A DNA stretch of 64,000 bases from NCBI RefSeq assembly GCF_019925205.1, contig NC_083562.1, positions 8,804,001 through 8,868,000 on the forward strand, in the 5' to 3' direction. The notes beneath the pieces were generated by a model. It made no database searches. It was not told where the DNA came from and saw only the letters and a list, made by a program, of their open reading frames with translations. How positions within the stretch are numbered: the stretch's first letter is position 1; each line of letters opens with the position of its first letter. This stretch comes from Metopolophium dirhodum (lineage: Eukaryota > Arthropoda > Insecta > Hemiptera > Aphididae). Both the position numbers and the translations under genes were made by a program. Shown one piece after another: positions 23,116 to 34,210 of this stretch.

Positions 23116-24008
23116 TCCCTACTACAATAATGATTACATCTTGGAGATGCAAATGTCTTTCCCATATTATGCTGATTATTATTACTGTTTGTTAGAAAGA
23201 CCTTTTTTGATCGAGGTTTATTAGTAACGTTGGTTTTATTTGCGTCGTCAGAACAGGATATCATTGCTATGTCACCAGCTTCATATGCTGTTATCCGATT
23301 AGACAAAAAGAGTTCTAAGTCTTTATATTTTGGTAGCTCTTTGGTGTCCTGTTTGAGCTGCCACTCCGCAACGGTTACACTATCTAAGTGAGTGCACATA
23401 AGGGTTACTAGCCAAGCATCCCATTGGTCTACTGGCTGCTGAAGGGCTGTTAGCGCATTGATGTTTGACGATATGTGATAATGCAGTCGTTGCAACTCAC
23501 TAGCAGAGGCTGACATCACCTTTGGCGTATTGAGTAGTGAACGCATATGAGATTGTATTATTGCACTTTTATTTTCGTATCTCAATTTTAAGACATCATA
23601 AGCTACCTGATAATTTTCTTCAGTTGTCTTAAAATTTTGAATAACTTCTCTTGCTGGGCCTTCAACACAGGTTTTCAAATAGTGAAATTTTAAGATAATG
23701 GGTACATCTTCATTATTGTGAAACATTGTATTGAACTCATCAATGAAGGCTGTCCATTGTTGCCAATCACCATTGAAGGAGGGTGTTTTTAGTGTTGGAA
23801 GCCTCAACATGTTGAACTTTTTACTTCTAGAAATTTCACTATACGATGGAGTGGTCACAGAATTACTAGTTGCTTCATATTTTTCTATAAGCTCCAATAA
23901 TGACACCTTTACTCCACGTAGGAGTTTTCGAAAAAAACTTCTTTCTTCAATCCATTCCTCTTGAGATTTTGTTTGATCATCTTCTTCTACTATTGCTTGA
24001 CAATCCAA
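23110..24008 (-). pseudogene. BEL/Pao gag fragment (DUF1759-type)
   Basis: The protein reads MDCQAIVEEDDQTKS ... LPTLKTPSFNGDWQQWTAF, FHYLKTCVEGPAREVI, RYENKSAIIQSHMRSLLNTP and AWLVTLMCTHLDSVTVAEWQ. This is the core of BEL/Pao gag proteins. It ends at a zinc-knuckle start (CNHYC); just after that the frame runs out of phase into the Sola-like transposase, making a chimeric 332-codon ORF (24008-23010). No LTR, protease or pol belonging to it is present nearby. Confidence 0.85.
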
Positions 24009-24017
24009 TTGACAATT

Positions 24018-24064
24018 GATTTTGATAAGAACGTTAGTTACCGTGTTTTAGTTTTGTTCAGCCG
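24018..24064. repeat. Solitary 47-bp Sola-like terminal repeat
   Basis: It matches 20572-20618, the right end of the intact Sola-like element, with one difference (ACCGTG versus ACTGTG), ending GTTTTGTTCAGCCG. No matching left end was found, so it marks the right boundary of a deleted or rearranged relative. Confidence 0.85.
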
Positions 24065-24094
24065 AATATTTAACATACGAATTATACAATATTA

Positions 24095-26620
24095 TGCCAA
24101 CCGAAAACATGGAGCGGTGAAGCCCAGCAGCTGTTGAGCGCTTATCACACATCCGCTATTTTGTTGGTTGGCAAAAAAGTCATATTCACTATAATATTAT
24201 TATAACACAAAATACTAATAAATAATAAATAAAATGTTTTAATTTTACTAATCTACACAAGTTGGTAACTTTTTTCAACTTGGTAATCGTACTTGAATAA
24301 AGTAACATTAGTTTTATTTTATTTTAGAAGTTTTAAAGTAAAAAGTAGGTATTATTCACGTAGGTTTGATTTATCAATAAAATCGATTTTATGATTTTCA
24401 AGAAGATTCATACAATTTTGATATTGTGTTAAATTATAATATATAGCGATAAAATAAGATAATAAAATAATACAAGTTTACAAGCAATATAAGTGTTTAA
24501 TAAGTAACTACTGGTGATTAAAAATAATTAATTTAGTAAGTAAACGTCGTTTACTGACATTACAAATTGTTTTTAAATTAGACAAGTGATGTAATCTAAT
24601 TTTTAAATATTGTTTAGAAATTAAGGTTACCAAATTTAATCTATGGTTTTCTAAAAAACCATCATTGTCACAATTTAGATCTTTAAAAATATTACTACTA
24701 ATTAACCTAAAGTTAATTGAATTAAGGTATTTTCAATAACTCTAACTATTTTAATTACATTAATTGAACTTTTAATCAACCCTCCTCTATTTTTGACATT
24801 AACTAATATATAGTGAGAATATTTATGGTTATAATTGTGTTCAGATAATGTTTCTAACATACTATTAGCACATGTTTGACAATCAACTTTTTTCAACAAA
24901 CATCTAACAATAAACCCAGAAATATAATACAAAATGTTGTCTTTAACAATATCAAATGTATTGTTCATACTGGGGAATAAATCTGGTATTTCTTCCTCTT
25001 CTTCCAAACTTTCAACTTTTTTCTTTGCCCAACGTATTTCAAACACGCTTTCTGTGCCTGTGTTGTCCAAAGCTATACAATTAGCAGCATATGATGATGT
25101 TATGGAGTTCTTCAGCAGGATTTGTTTCATAGCAGTTTTTAATTCAAGGGCATTTGGATTGTTATTATTTCCAAAACGTTGTCTGATTTTTGAAAAAAAC
25201 ATTTCCAGATGGTCTTGTGAAAATTTGTAAGTTAAAATGTATTTATACTGGGTAATTTGAAAAATTTCATCTGCTAAGCTGAACATTGCTTTAACTGCTA
25301 TTGCAAACCCTAAAAATGTAAATTATAGTATCATATTTTGGAGATTTCCGGAGCATTATGGAATTTAAAATACATACATTTTTAATATATTACTTACCAA
25401 TAATAAAGGTTTTGCGTGGAGTCAGATAAATTGGTACTCCCTTGATATCTGTGAGGTTGAGTAAATACTCCACTAAAGGTATCATTATACACTGCATTCT
25501 TTTCACATCATCTTTATATAATGGTTTTTTAAAACCTTTTCCATAAGGATTACGAGAATTTAAAAAATCAAATATTTGATCAATGACTTATAAAATGTTC
25601 AGTTTCTTCGCCTTAAAATATAAATGAGAAATAAATATTTGAGAAATGTGGCACTTATATAAAAAATATAAATGTATCATTGAAAATCATCTTATATTAT
25701 TAATTAATAACTTTAACTTAACAGTTTTACATTTTGCTTTTTAAGAAAAGTTCATCTGCATAATTTTCTAATGTTTGAACTGCTTTATCAGCAACAGAAT
25801 TTATTTTTAGGATATCATCACTTTTTTCAACCAATATTTTAGTGTCATCTACTTCAAGATCTAAAGCTTAATAATTTTAAATATTTATTAATTAAAGATA
25901 TAGATCAAATTTAAATACAAACCGGTATCAATTATTGGAACTTCCATTGGTGTATAGTTTCTTTTTGCAGGTTCTTTTCGAGGACATTTGGCAGGTTTTT
26001 GAAGGTAGGAAGGAAAAGATGGGAAATTTGATGGTACAGCATCAATTTTTAAACATGGTTTAGTGGTACCAGGTCTTATTTCATAATCACTGTCAATAAA
26101 ATGAATACTGCATATACGACTCCATTGGGATGGTATAAAAATTTTTCGTCTCAATGCAATAATCCACTTTTGGTTTACATTTTCATTATTCAAAGGAAAT
26201 CTGTAAAATAATGAAATACAGAAGAATTTTATAAAATTAGTATAATATAACAGATATCAATGATTCATAGAAACTATAGCATTTATGTATTACAAATTAT
26301 GATTATAGGTACCAAATCGTTTATTTAATTTTAAATACATATAATTGAACTTACCGAAAAAAAATGAATATTTTGACCGGATTTATACCTATTGGTACAT
26401 CCATATGCCACACAAGATACTGGCATAATTACTATAATTAATGTAACATAAAAATCAGCTTAAATGTAATGCATTTACATTTACAAAATACTTAAATAAT
26501 GAACCATCAGATACACTTTACTGTGCATAATACGAAAATTATTATAATGTTTTGCCAACCAACAAAATGGCGACCATGCGTTGATAATGCTTCAACCGAT
26601 AACGCGAGTACCTTATCTAT
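24095..26620 (-). mobile_element. P-like (THAP9-type) transposon
   Basis: Near-terminal inverted repeats are visible. The left CCGCTATTTTGTTGGTTGGC (about 24148-24172) pairs with the right GCCAACCAACAAAATGGCG (about 26553-26572), with weaker pairing continuing outward. Outer limits and the target duplication could not be fixed. It encodes the multi-exon transposase at 24702-26426 on the minus strand and lies inside the hAT at 16578-26883. Confidence 0.65.
24702..26426 (-). pseudogene. P-like transposase with THAP domain
   Basis: The THAP finger starts MPVSCVAYGCTNRYKSG at 26426 and continues in the exon from 26200 (FPLNNENVNQKWIIALRRK, WSRICSIHF, then VPSNFP). Between these exons an eight-T run in HFF would put the splice one base out of frame, either a slippage mutation or a sequence error. 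Downstream exons give NSRNPYGKGFKKPLYKDDVK and LTPRKTFIIG (about 25590-25400), then TYKFSQDHLEMFFSKIRQRF and YYISGFIVRCLLKKVDCQTC (25286-24702). All are P/THAP9 hallmarks. The middle region (about 25620-25880) is poorly resolved. Called broken because of the homopolymer and unclear joins, but it could be nearly intact. Confidence 0.7.
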
Positions 26621-26883
26621 AGTATAGAAGTCTGTGAGTATAATATAGACATATTATTCTGTGACTACGATCCATTGATATCACTGACTAAGATAAGAGA
26701 AAATGACAATATGTCATAACTGATAAGGTTTGTTATCAAAATTATTTAGTTGGTTAACAAAATTTATTATACTTACAATATATTATTATATTCCCAAATT
26801 AATTAAAAAATGTTCCATTTTATAAATACTCAAGGGGGGGGGGGGGTCTGGACCCGGGGACCTCCCCTTTGGTTGCGCCACTG

Positions 26884-28216
26884 GTTCGAAAGGTGTTCTC
26901 TGAGTTACCTTACTCTCACTGTTATTGATCTGCATCTGTACTACAGGTAGCCACGTCTGGTCCCATTCGTCTTCTTTTGTAACTTGTGCAACCAATATTG
27001 ATAGCACAATACTATTTGCATGTTCCACTTGCCCTTTTGCTTGTGCTCTTCGTGTTGAGGTTAACGTGTGTTGTACCCCTTTCTCTTCGCAAAACTCTTC
27101 AAACTTTCTGGCCGTAAAGTATGTCCCTCTGTCGGTAACCAAACGGTTGGGCAGTCCAAACATTTGCACTAATGTTGTCAAATTGTCGAACGCACCATTA
27201 GCACTTGTATCTTTTGCTGCAAACAAACATGTAAACTTTGTGAGATTGTCAACAATGACTAGAATGTACTTATTCCCTGTTGGAGTAGTCACAAATGGTC
27301 CTATTTGATCCATGTGAACAGTATCGAATGGACGTCGTCCTACCGGAATAGGATGTAGTGGTCCTGGTTGTTTTCCTCTTGGTTTCTTCGACATTAAACA
27401 TTCAATGCACATCTTCACATGTCTCCTCACATAACGTCTCAACTTTGCGAACCAATAATCTTGCATGATTTGACTCACTGTCTTCTCTACTGATAAATGA
27501 CCACACAGATCATGTGCCCCAACCGTTATGCTCTTCTGAATACTCTTTGGCATAACTAATAGTTTCTTCCCGTTGTGTAATCGGTACAGTAGTTGCCCTT
27601 GTAGTTCAAATCCGTTTGCCTGAGCTTTTTCCGACCTAGTTCTTTCTCCTTCTGGTTTCTTCAGTATCATAATTATCTCCTTGATGTCTTCATCTGCAGT
27701 CTGTGCCATCAGCACTCTTTCCTCCTGACTAATGGTCACATAAACGTCAAGTCTCTCCGCGAGTACATCATTCAGAGTTGTGCCGTCGCTCTCCGTCACT
27801 GGCGCTCTTGACAATGCATCCACGTGTGCCATCTTAGTACCCGGCCGATGTTGGATATCATATTCATACTCTTGCAGCAGATCATGCCATCTAGCGATTT
27901 GAGGTCTCAGAGCTCGGTGAGCCCTCAGATAAACCAAAGCTTGACAATCTGTAATTATGGTAAATTTAATGCCTAGTAAGAAATTACGCCACTTATTCAC
28001 CGCCCATATCACAGCCATTAATTCCAATTTTCCTGAGTGGTATTTTGACTCTGCTTCTGTTAACTTTTTACTGATACAGTACAACAACTTTGGTGCTTCA
28101 CCGTCTTTGTCCCGTTGCAACAACATTGCTCCTATTCCCACCGAACTGGCATCTGTGTGTACTTCTGTTGAAAGAGCATTTTGATTAAACATTGCCATCA
28201 CAAAAATATTAAGCAC
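26884..28216 (-). pseudogene. Gypsy pol, RNase H plus integrase (5' part)
   Basis: The protein opens in the RNase H domain (TEVHTDASSVGIGAMLLQ, then SGKLELMAVIWAV and ITDCQALVYL). It continues through the tether HRPGTKMAHVDALSR, the integrase zinc finger (H-x4-H ... CIECLMSK) and the integrase core. That core has D in HMDQIGPF, D in LVTDRGTYFT and E in KGQVEHANSIVLS. It is interrupted after QINNSESKVTQRTPFE by the hAT at 26883. The true continuation, LLHGYRPRFRLG..., is at 16577-16439. The reverse transcriptase and everything upstream are absent. Confidence 0.9.
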
Positions 28217-28249
28217 CGAAGTACATATTTATAAATTTAAGAAAAATAA

Positions 28250-28450
28250 GATGGAACATTATGCTTTAACTGGCACATATTAAAAGCAAACAAAAGATTA
28301 AACGAACGTTATGATTTCAAAAAATTAAATAAGATAACCAAAAATATTGAACTTTTTATGAATGACCATTGTAACAGAGAATGTAATGAATTACTTAAAT
28401 TAATAGAAAAAACAAGAGACCCAAGCTATATACTCGATTATCCTAAGTAA
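28250..28450 (+). CDS. C-terminal ORF fragment of the outer LTR element
   Basis: A plus-strand frame of 66 codons resumes right after the Gypsy fragment and ends with TAA at 28448-28450. It is lysine- and asparagine-rich (KANKRLNERYDFKKLNKITK, then MNDHCNRECNELLKLIEK). It has no ATG at its start and I do not recognise it. Its position suggests the end of a protein encoded by the outer element and cut by the insertion. Confidence 0.4.
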   Translation, partial: DGTLCFNWHILKANKRLNERYDFKKLNKITKNIELFMNDHCNRECNELLKLIEKTRDPSYILDYPK

Positions 28451-28952
28451 ATAAAATTATGTTGACATATGTGTGTAACAGTTTATTATATTATTCACAT
28501 AACTTATCAATTGGTGGAAGATTTATTATCACTAAAAAATATTGTATTCAAAAGGGGAAATATAAACTTAAATTATATAATTAACTAACATTTTAACATT
28601 TCTAATATTATAATTTCAGGTAATCAAAATTGTATATTGTTATGTATTCTAAAAAAAAACAAATGCAACAAAATGTAATTAAATAAGTATTGTAAATTAC
28701 ATTATAATTGTAAAATGTCATAAAATATGTATAAAAAATTGTAACCTATTATAACAGAATTGTAAATGTAAAACATATATATATCAATTATTGTAACTTG
28801 TTATAAACAAGATTGTAATGAAATGTAAATATTATAACAAATTGTAAATGTAAATGTATATCAAAATTGTAAAATCGACTACTGTTGACTTAAATATCAT
28901 TGTTAAAGATTCTTAGCCTTACAGGCTAATAATCTTTTTTTTGGCAGGGAGG
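28451..28952 (+). other. 3' internal region of LTR element with purine tract
   Basis: AT-rich, with repeated TTGTAAATGTAAA-type words. GGCAGGGAGG at 28943-28952 directly precedes the 3' LTR and is the polypurine tract. Confidence 0.7.
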
Positions 28953-29481
28953 TGTAAAGGAATAGCTTTACGTACTAATATAATGTATATGTAGGTAACC
29001 GGTTCACGTATTAGTGTATAAGTGTTATTCTACTCGCAGAGGCAGTTCTCCTTGAGTTGTTATGGTCTCTTAGACGTAACCTCATAGTTAGAAACCACAT
29101 TCTATTTTGGCAAGCTAATCAAGAGGAGCGGGCAACAAAAAGTTATCATTACGAGGCGGCGGTTGCGAGAATAACAACTTATTGAACCAGCTACATCCAC
29201 TTCAAGGACACCCTGTCCACGTGCAGGATCCATCAAAGGAACCGACATCATATATAGGAGGGCTGGGAACACAGTAAAGACAGATGTACCTGGACCAGCA
29301 ACGCAGAAGTGACTTCATGCCACTAGCCATATACAGGACTACTACTATTACTACTATTACCTCGACGATATTATACATTTCATTCTGTTATAATAAAAAC
29401 ATTGCATTTATAAATCTAATTTGACTACTATTATTTTCAAATCATCTACATAGTGAATCCCTGAAGGGGCAGCACGTAACA
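28953..29481 (+). repeat. 3' LTR (529 bp)
   Basis: Direct copy of 14798-15329 at about 98% identity, ending CACGTAACA and followed by the target duplication GTAC. Confidence 0.92.
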
Positions 29482-29665
29482 GTACAGTCAGAGAGTATTC
29501 CAAAAAATCTAACCACATAAGTATTGACTATTTGGTATTGAAATCAATATCAATGTTAAGTATAGATAAATATTTTTTAAATTTAACAAAGCACTTTATG
29601 GATCAAGAACCGCTCAATAACCATTTGATACAGATGATTAGGTTAATACTTAAAACATTTATAAC
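29482..29665 (+). pseudogene. P-like transposase relic, middle piece
   Basis: After the LTR element the relic continues. Readable parts include KHFMDQEPLNNHLIQMIRLI, running to LKTF at the insertion site of the next hAT. Degenerate. Confidence 0.6.
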
Positions 29666-29820
29666 TAGGGAACGGATTTTAATTTAGTATAAAATTAAAA
29701 ATATTTAAATATATTTGTTTATTACTTAATAAATATTTATTTATAAATGTATAATATTTAAATATTTAAATTGAAAATAACATAGAATTATTAAATAATT
29801 AATTATAAAAAATTAAAAAT

Positions 29821-32729
29821 CTATTCTGAATCATCATAGTATTCATCTGGGAAACAGTTAGAAACAACATATAGCTTGAAATTTTCAAATGTAAATTGGC
29901 GGCGGTTTGGTCTTAACATTGCTTTGTAACGGCTGAATGACCTCTCCACATCAACGGACGTGACAGGTGCATATTTCATACACATTATTTCTTTTGGAGT
30001 GTATTCAATTTCTGAATAATTGTTATTTGGAGTTTTGTTTAATAGTATGTCTCTTATTGACATTACAGTATTAAAACCTGTGTTTTTTTCCAATACATTT
30101 TTTAATTTTTAATTGGTCAAAACTCCAATTTCTCCAGGGACCTGTTCTAATTGCTTTGTGGCATTATCAACTATTTCTAAGCTCTCCGTTAGTGGCATTT
30201 TAGAAGTTTCTAATTTTGAAATAGTATCAACCAAAAATCCAAAATTAGTCGAAATAAATGCTAAATTGTTTTGCAAATTTTTACTGTCTATGAGCTCAAC
30301 AGTTTTAGATTCTGAGCGAAGCGATGAATGTATTGATTCTACAATGATGTGTGTTTTTTTTTTTATTTTTTTTTTTATTTTTTTTTATTTTTGTGTCTGT
30401 CATCACCTTTTAGGACAGTAAAAGTGCTTAGATTTTCTTCAATAGTAACTTTTCTGATAGGAAAGTGAATCTAGTTGGTACTTTGGGGGGTCAAAAGTAA
30501 AAATTTCCCAGTAGTTTTCAAAAGCGACGTGAAAAACAAAAGAAAAATCAAGGAAAAACGTGAATTTTTACGCAAAATCTGTTTTCGAGAAAATCGATTT
30601 TGGTGTTTGGTGTAAGTCTAAAAAAAATGACCGTAGGGACATGACATTTTGACTGAATGTTTATATTAGTATTTTCTATACACCATACAATTTCGAAAAT
30701 ATTTTGACTCTTTTTGAGCTGTTTACGGACATTGTCAGTTTTCAATTTTTTTAGTTTTTTTTTTCTATAAATATCAATAAAATTTTATCTGTTGAGTAAA
30801 AAAGCTTGAATATTTAATAGAAGGCTCCTAGGTTATTGTTTCAAAGGCAGACGAAAAATCCTCAGTCACAGTTTTTATTTATGAGCATTTTAAGTTCAAA
30901 TTTTGACAAAATACGGAAAAATCTCGAAAATTAGCAAATTATTTTGAGTTGAGAATTCATAAATATTTTTCTTTTTAAATCTAAGATTTGAAAATGTAAT
31001 ATAAGATTATTCATAAGTTTTTCTACCTTTATCAAAAAAAAAAAATGTCTACAAGAAACTTAAATTAAATTTTTATGAGCGTCTGAAATTTATATTTTTA
31101 CAACATTTGATATTCACTCGATTTCTCATGTAACAATAAACTTATTTTATTGTAATTAAAAAACGAATGACTGTAGATACTTGAAAATTTCACTGAATGT
31201 TTATATTAGCATTTTCTATACACCATAATGTTTTCAAAATATTTTGACTCTTTTTGAGCTGTTTACAGACATTAGGGACCTTCTGATATATCGTTCTAAT
31301 AGCAGTTGAAAAATATTACAAATACATAGGCAACATTTTTTTTTATAAGCATTTAAAGTTCAAATTTTGAAAACATTTATTAAATTTATAATTTATAAAT
31401 TATTTTGTAGTTAAAAATGTATAAAATGTTTAACTTTTATGGCTAAGGATTGAAAATTTAAAACAAGGCTCCACGTAAATAGGTTATATATAAATTACTT
31501 TATTCACAATAATATCATCAAATTTACTTGGTAATATCATAGGCTGACTGACCGTTTTCGCTCAGAATCGTTTTTCTTATACAATGATTTTAAATCATTG
31601 AATTCAAATTTAACACCATCCATTACAGTGACCCACTTGTAACCTACTGTACAGCAGAGTGACATCCACTTATCCACTTTTTTTTTTATTGCCATTGCAG
31701 CTTCGGGATCTAAATTTAAGACGTTTCTAATCTTTTCAAAGTTATTTGAATAATTTAATACAGCTGATAACCACGTGGCACGTACCCCATCGAGTTATAA
31801 TAGGCTCGGGAGGTAGAGTTAAATCCGGGTACATATCTTTAAATGTTTGTACACGACTTGGCGCTTTTAAAAATATTTTTTTTTACGTTGGAAATTAACG
31901 AATCAACTTCTGAAAATTGAAATCTAATTGTTTCAGCTATACGATGAAAACCATGTACTATAGACAAGTTAAATGTATTATTCTTGGATAAAATGTGTCC
32001 AACATTTTTCCCGCCTTACACATATACGGCGCGGCGTCCGTTAAAAGTAAAAGTACATTATTGTGTATTATACCATTCGGCCACATAACACTCATTGCAT
32101 TATTAAATAATTGACGTATAGTTTTGTGGTTGCATTTATCTAATTCTTCACAGCACAATGAAAATAGTTTAGATGGTTCAGTGCTCAATTTTCCTACAAT
32201 AACATTTGCGGTATATCGACCTTCGGCGTCTGTTGTTTCATCTACTCAAACCCAAATAGGGCCATCTCCAATGATATTTTGAATTTTCGAAATAGTTTCT
32301 TCATACACCCCACTAACATATTTTTTTTTAAGTGTACTCTCGTCGGGAATTTTATGACCAGTATATTTTTCCATAAAATTTTTAAATGCAACATTTTTCA
32401 ATTTATAAAGAGGAATGTCTGAACGTATTAGTGCATGACACAAATCATCATTAAAAACTGACTTACTATTGGTAGATGCGGATGATATAGAAATAAAATT
32501 TTGTTGAAATAGGTATAAGCTTTCTGTCTTTATTGCCTCTATGTTTACTGGTATTGATGTGCTGAATAACTTGACCACGTTGGTCGATAGATACTGATTT
32601 ATCACAAGACTGACAGTATAAAACTTGTTCATCACTCCTAAAAGTTTCATTCGGAAATTCTTCCAAATAAATACTAACTTTTGATCTTTTTGTGCGAGCT
32701 ACTTTGGGCATATTTAAACAGTTAACCAT
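29821..32729 (-). pseudogene. hAT transposase, CGGBP1-like, broken
   Basis: The N-terminus (32729-32466) has a BED-like finger: VLYCQSCDKSVSIDQRGQVI followed by QHINTSKHRG. A frame change leads to SKSVFNDDLCHALIRSDIPL and IIGDGPIWV (to 32246). A TAG in the DETTD region is followed by NVLLLLTDAAPYMCKAGKML in 32188-31958. The C-terminal dimerisation part is at 30093-29821 (KYAPVTSVDVERSFSRYKAM, FENFKLYVVSNCFP). The 1.4-kb repeat separates the last two parts. At least two frame breaks. Confidence 0.85.
30303..31676 (+). mobile_element. 1.4-kb non-coding repeat, copy 1
   Basis: It shares both boundaries with the copy at 42560-43958: the start TTTTAGATTCTGAGCGAAGC and the end GTGACATCCACTTATCCAC. 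Inside, the inverted pair GATTCTGAGCGAA (30309-30321) and TTCGCTCAGAATC (31557-31569) is near, but not exactly at, the ends. A segment with TTTTGACTCTTTTTGAGCTG occurs twice internally. No conserved ORF; short frames differ between copies. Confidence 0.82.
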
Positions 32730-32994
32730 ATTATATTATACAAACTACACACACGGACACAATACGAAAATAACGTGATCGAATAATTTGTAAAATAATT
32801 AAAATATACACGGAAATTCTACAATATTACATAATTTATGTATTTATTTGTAAAAAAATTTAATTATTCTAAAATATTTAAAATAAAATTAGCATCAGAT
32901 AACTTGAAATTAAATGAAACGTATACATGTATCGTAAACTTTCCGATGCTATTATTACGTAAAAATATTTATTTAAATTAAAATCCGTTCCCTA

Positions 32995-33143
32995 TTTATA
33001 ACCATAAGAATCCATCATATTAACAACTTCAAACGAAATAGACAAAAGAGTAAGAAGGTTATTTACAAAACTAATCCACTTTCAACACCAGTGAAAAAAT
33101 CCGCTGTAAAGGAATACTTAGTTTTAAAATATTATTGTAATTA
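32995..33143 (+). pseudogene. P-like transposase relic, 3' end
   Basis: After removal of the hAT and one TTTATAAC, the reading continues through HHINNFKRNRQKSKKVIYKT and STPVKKSAVKEYLVLKYYCN to a TAG at 33141. This in-frame continuity shows that both large elements landed in one pre-existing gene. Confidence 0.65.
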
Positions 33144-34210
33144 GTTTTATTTTTAAACATTTGTCACCATTGTAAAATAAATTAGTTGTTACACTTAGTT
33201 ATTTGTTATGAAACTAAAAAATATATTGATTAGTCAATAAAATGTTAATTTTTAAATAAACTATTATTAATAACTAAATTTAATAATAGAGCACTATTTT
33301 TACTTACTTTTGTGATAATATACATTAAAATAATATAATATTATAGTATATAATATTAGTAATATTTAGTATAGAGCATCAAGAGTAGGCTTTGGAAAAA
33401 CATGCAGTTCATTGAAATACCAGCCCTACAATAACATTAACTATCGAGCTACAGTAATTCTTTATTAGAAGCTAAGAAAAAAAGAGTAATATATCAAACC
33501 CCTATATTATAGTAAAAGTTTTTTTTTTATTAGCTCTTAGAATTACTAATTAATAATCAATATTTTTATTATCTTATAGAACATAGGGTCACCAAAGCTC
33601 ATACTATACCACTGATATATTTATATGCAGAAATGGTAAATAACCAAAAGTTGAAAATACAGACTCCGGTCACAATCTAAAAAGCATCCTAAATAGTAAG
33701 TACCTTTATTAAATTTTAACTACTTTTATTAATTAAGTATTCAATATTTCAATATTAATGAAATTAATTAAATATCTATATACAAAATAATTACAAAACA
33801 ATACTGCAAGTTATGAAAAATAATATTAATAATACAATAATTTAGTAATGTATTATATAAATAAACATTAATTTTATTTTTCAACAAATGTGTACAGAAT
33901 AATTACAACTTTGGATATAATAAATTTAACATATACGTGTTATTAGAATATATATATAATAATTGAAAAGTCAGGATATCGTTCATTGTAGGTGTTAGAT
34001 TTTTATCCTTAGCGCCAAGAACTAAATGAAGTTCCCCTAAAACAAATTAAACATTAATATAATATTTATTATTTATGTATATTTGTTTATATTTTGTAAC
34101 AGATGAACCAGTTTATAAATTTATTTTTACAATATCATTAAAAAAATTAATATTTATTTTATTAACTTCGTTGGTATTTTTAAATGGTAAGATGGTAAGA
34201 AAATATTTAT
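33144..34210. other. AT-rich spacer downstream of Nup214
   Basis: No gene seen. The part next to 34211 should hold the Nup214 3'UTR. Short TA-rich and poly-T runs only. Confidence 0.5.

Larger units (their letters stand above)
16578..26883 (-). mobile_element. hAT transposon inside Gypsy pol, itself nested
   Basis: The left end starts CAGTAGCGCAACCAGAAATA followed by a G-run; the right end finishes GGTTGCGCCACTG, preceded by a G-run and GGACCC. A perfect 8-bp target duplication, GTTCGAAA, flanks it (16570-16577, 26884-26891). Its minus-strand transposase is recognisable in 16750-17572 and 20623-20905. The remaining 10 kb is later insertions: Sola-like, a second Sola-like/BEL piece, and a P-like element. 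Confidence 0.9.
16250..28200 (-). mobile_element. Gypsy element 3' fragment, opposite strand, inside the LTR element
   Basis: Between the exonuclease-like ORF and the outer element's last ORF lies a minus-strand Ty3/Gypsy piece. It runs from within pol at about 28200 (5' truncated, starting in RNase H) to a 3' region after the pol stop at 16439. A clean target duplication was not found and the exact edges are uncertain by tens of bases. A hAT element splits it at 16577/26884. Confidence 0.7.
14798..29481 (+). mobile_element. LTR retrotransposon (host of nested insertions)
   Basis: Two LTRs in direct orientation (14798-15329 and 28953-29481) begin TGTAAAGGAATAGC and end CACGTAACA. They are flanked by the 4-bp target duplication GTAC (14794-14797, 29482-29485). 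The primer-binding site follows LTR1 by one base, and a purine tract precedes LTR2, fixing the element on the plus strand. Its own internal sequence appears to be only about 15330-16250 and 28200-28952. No gag or reverse transcriptase of its own is visible, so it is either deleted or a non-autonomous element. The rest is younger nested DNA. Confidence 0.9.
29666..32994 (-). mobile_element. CGGBP1-like hAT transposon
   Basis: The ends TAGGGAACGGATTTTAATTT and its reverse complement bound a 3329-bp element. A perfect 8-bp target duplication, TTTATAAC, flanks it (29658-29665, 32995-33002). It has inserted into the P-like relic and in turn contains a 1.4-kb repeat (30303-31676). Confidence 0.9.

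Noticed and set aside
14798..29481. Reading the LTR element and the Gypsy pol as one element
   Set aside because: The primer-binding site and purine tract place the LTR element on the plus strand, whereas pol is on the minus strand; they must be different elements.
30548..30745. Short similar minus-strand ORFs in the two 1.4-kb repeats (30548-30745, 42714-42932)
   Set aside because: Similarity follows from shared repeat DNA; starts, stops and frames differ, so no sign of protein selection.
14218..33143. Reading the THAP sequences at 14218-33143 as one host THAP gene
   Set aside because: The pieces match P-like/THAP9 transposase C-terminal motifs, contain stops and lack much of the middle; a transposase relic is more likely.
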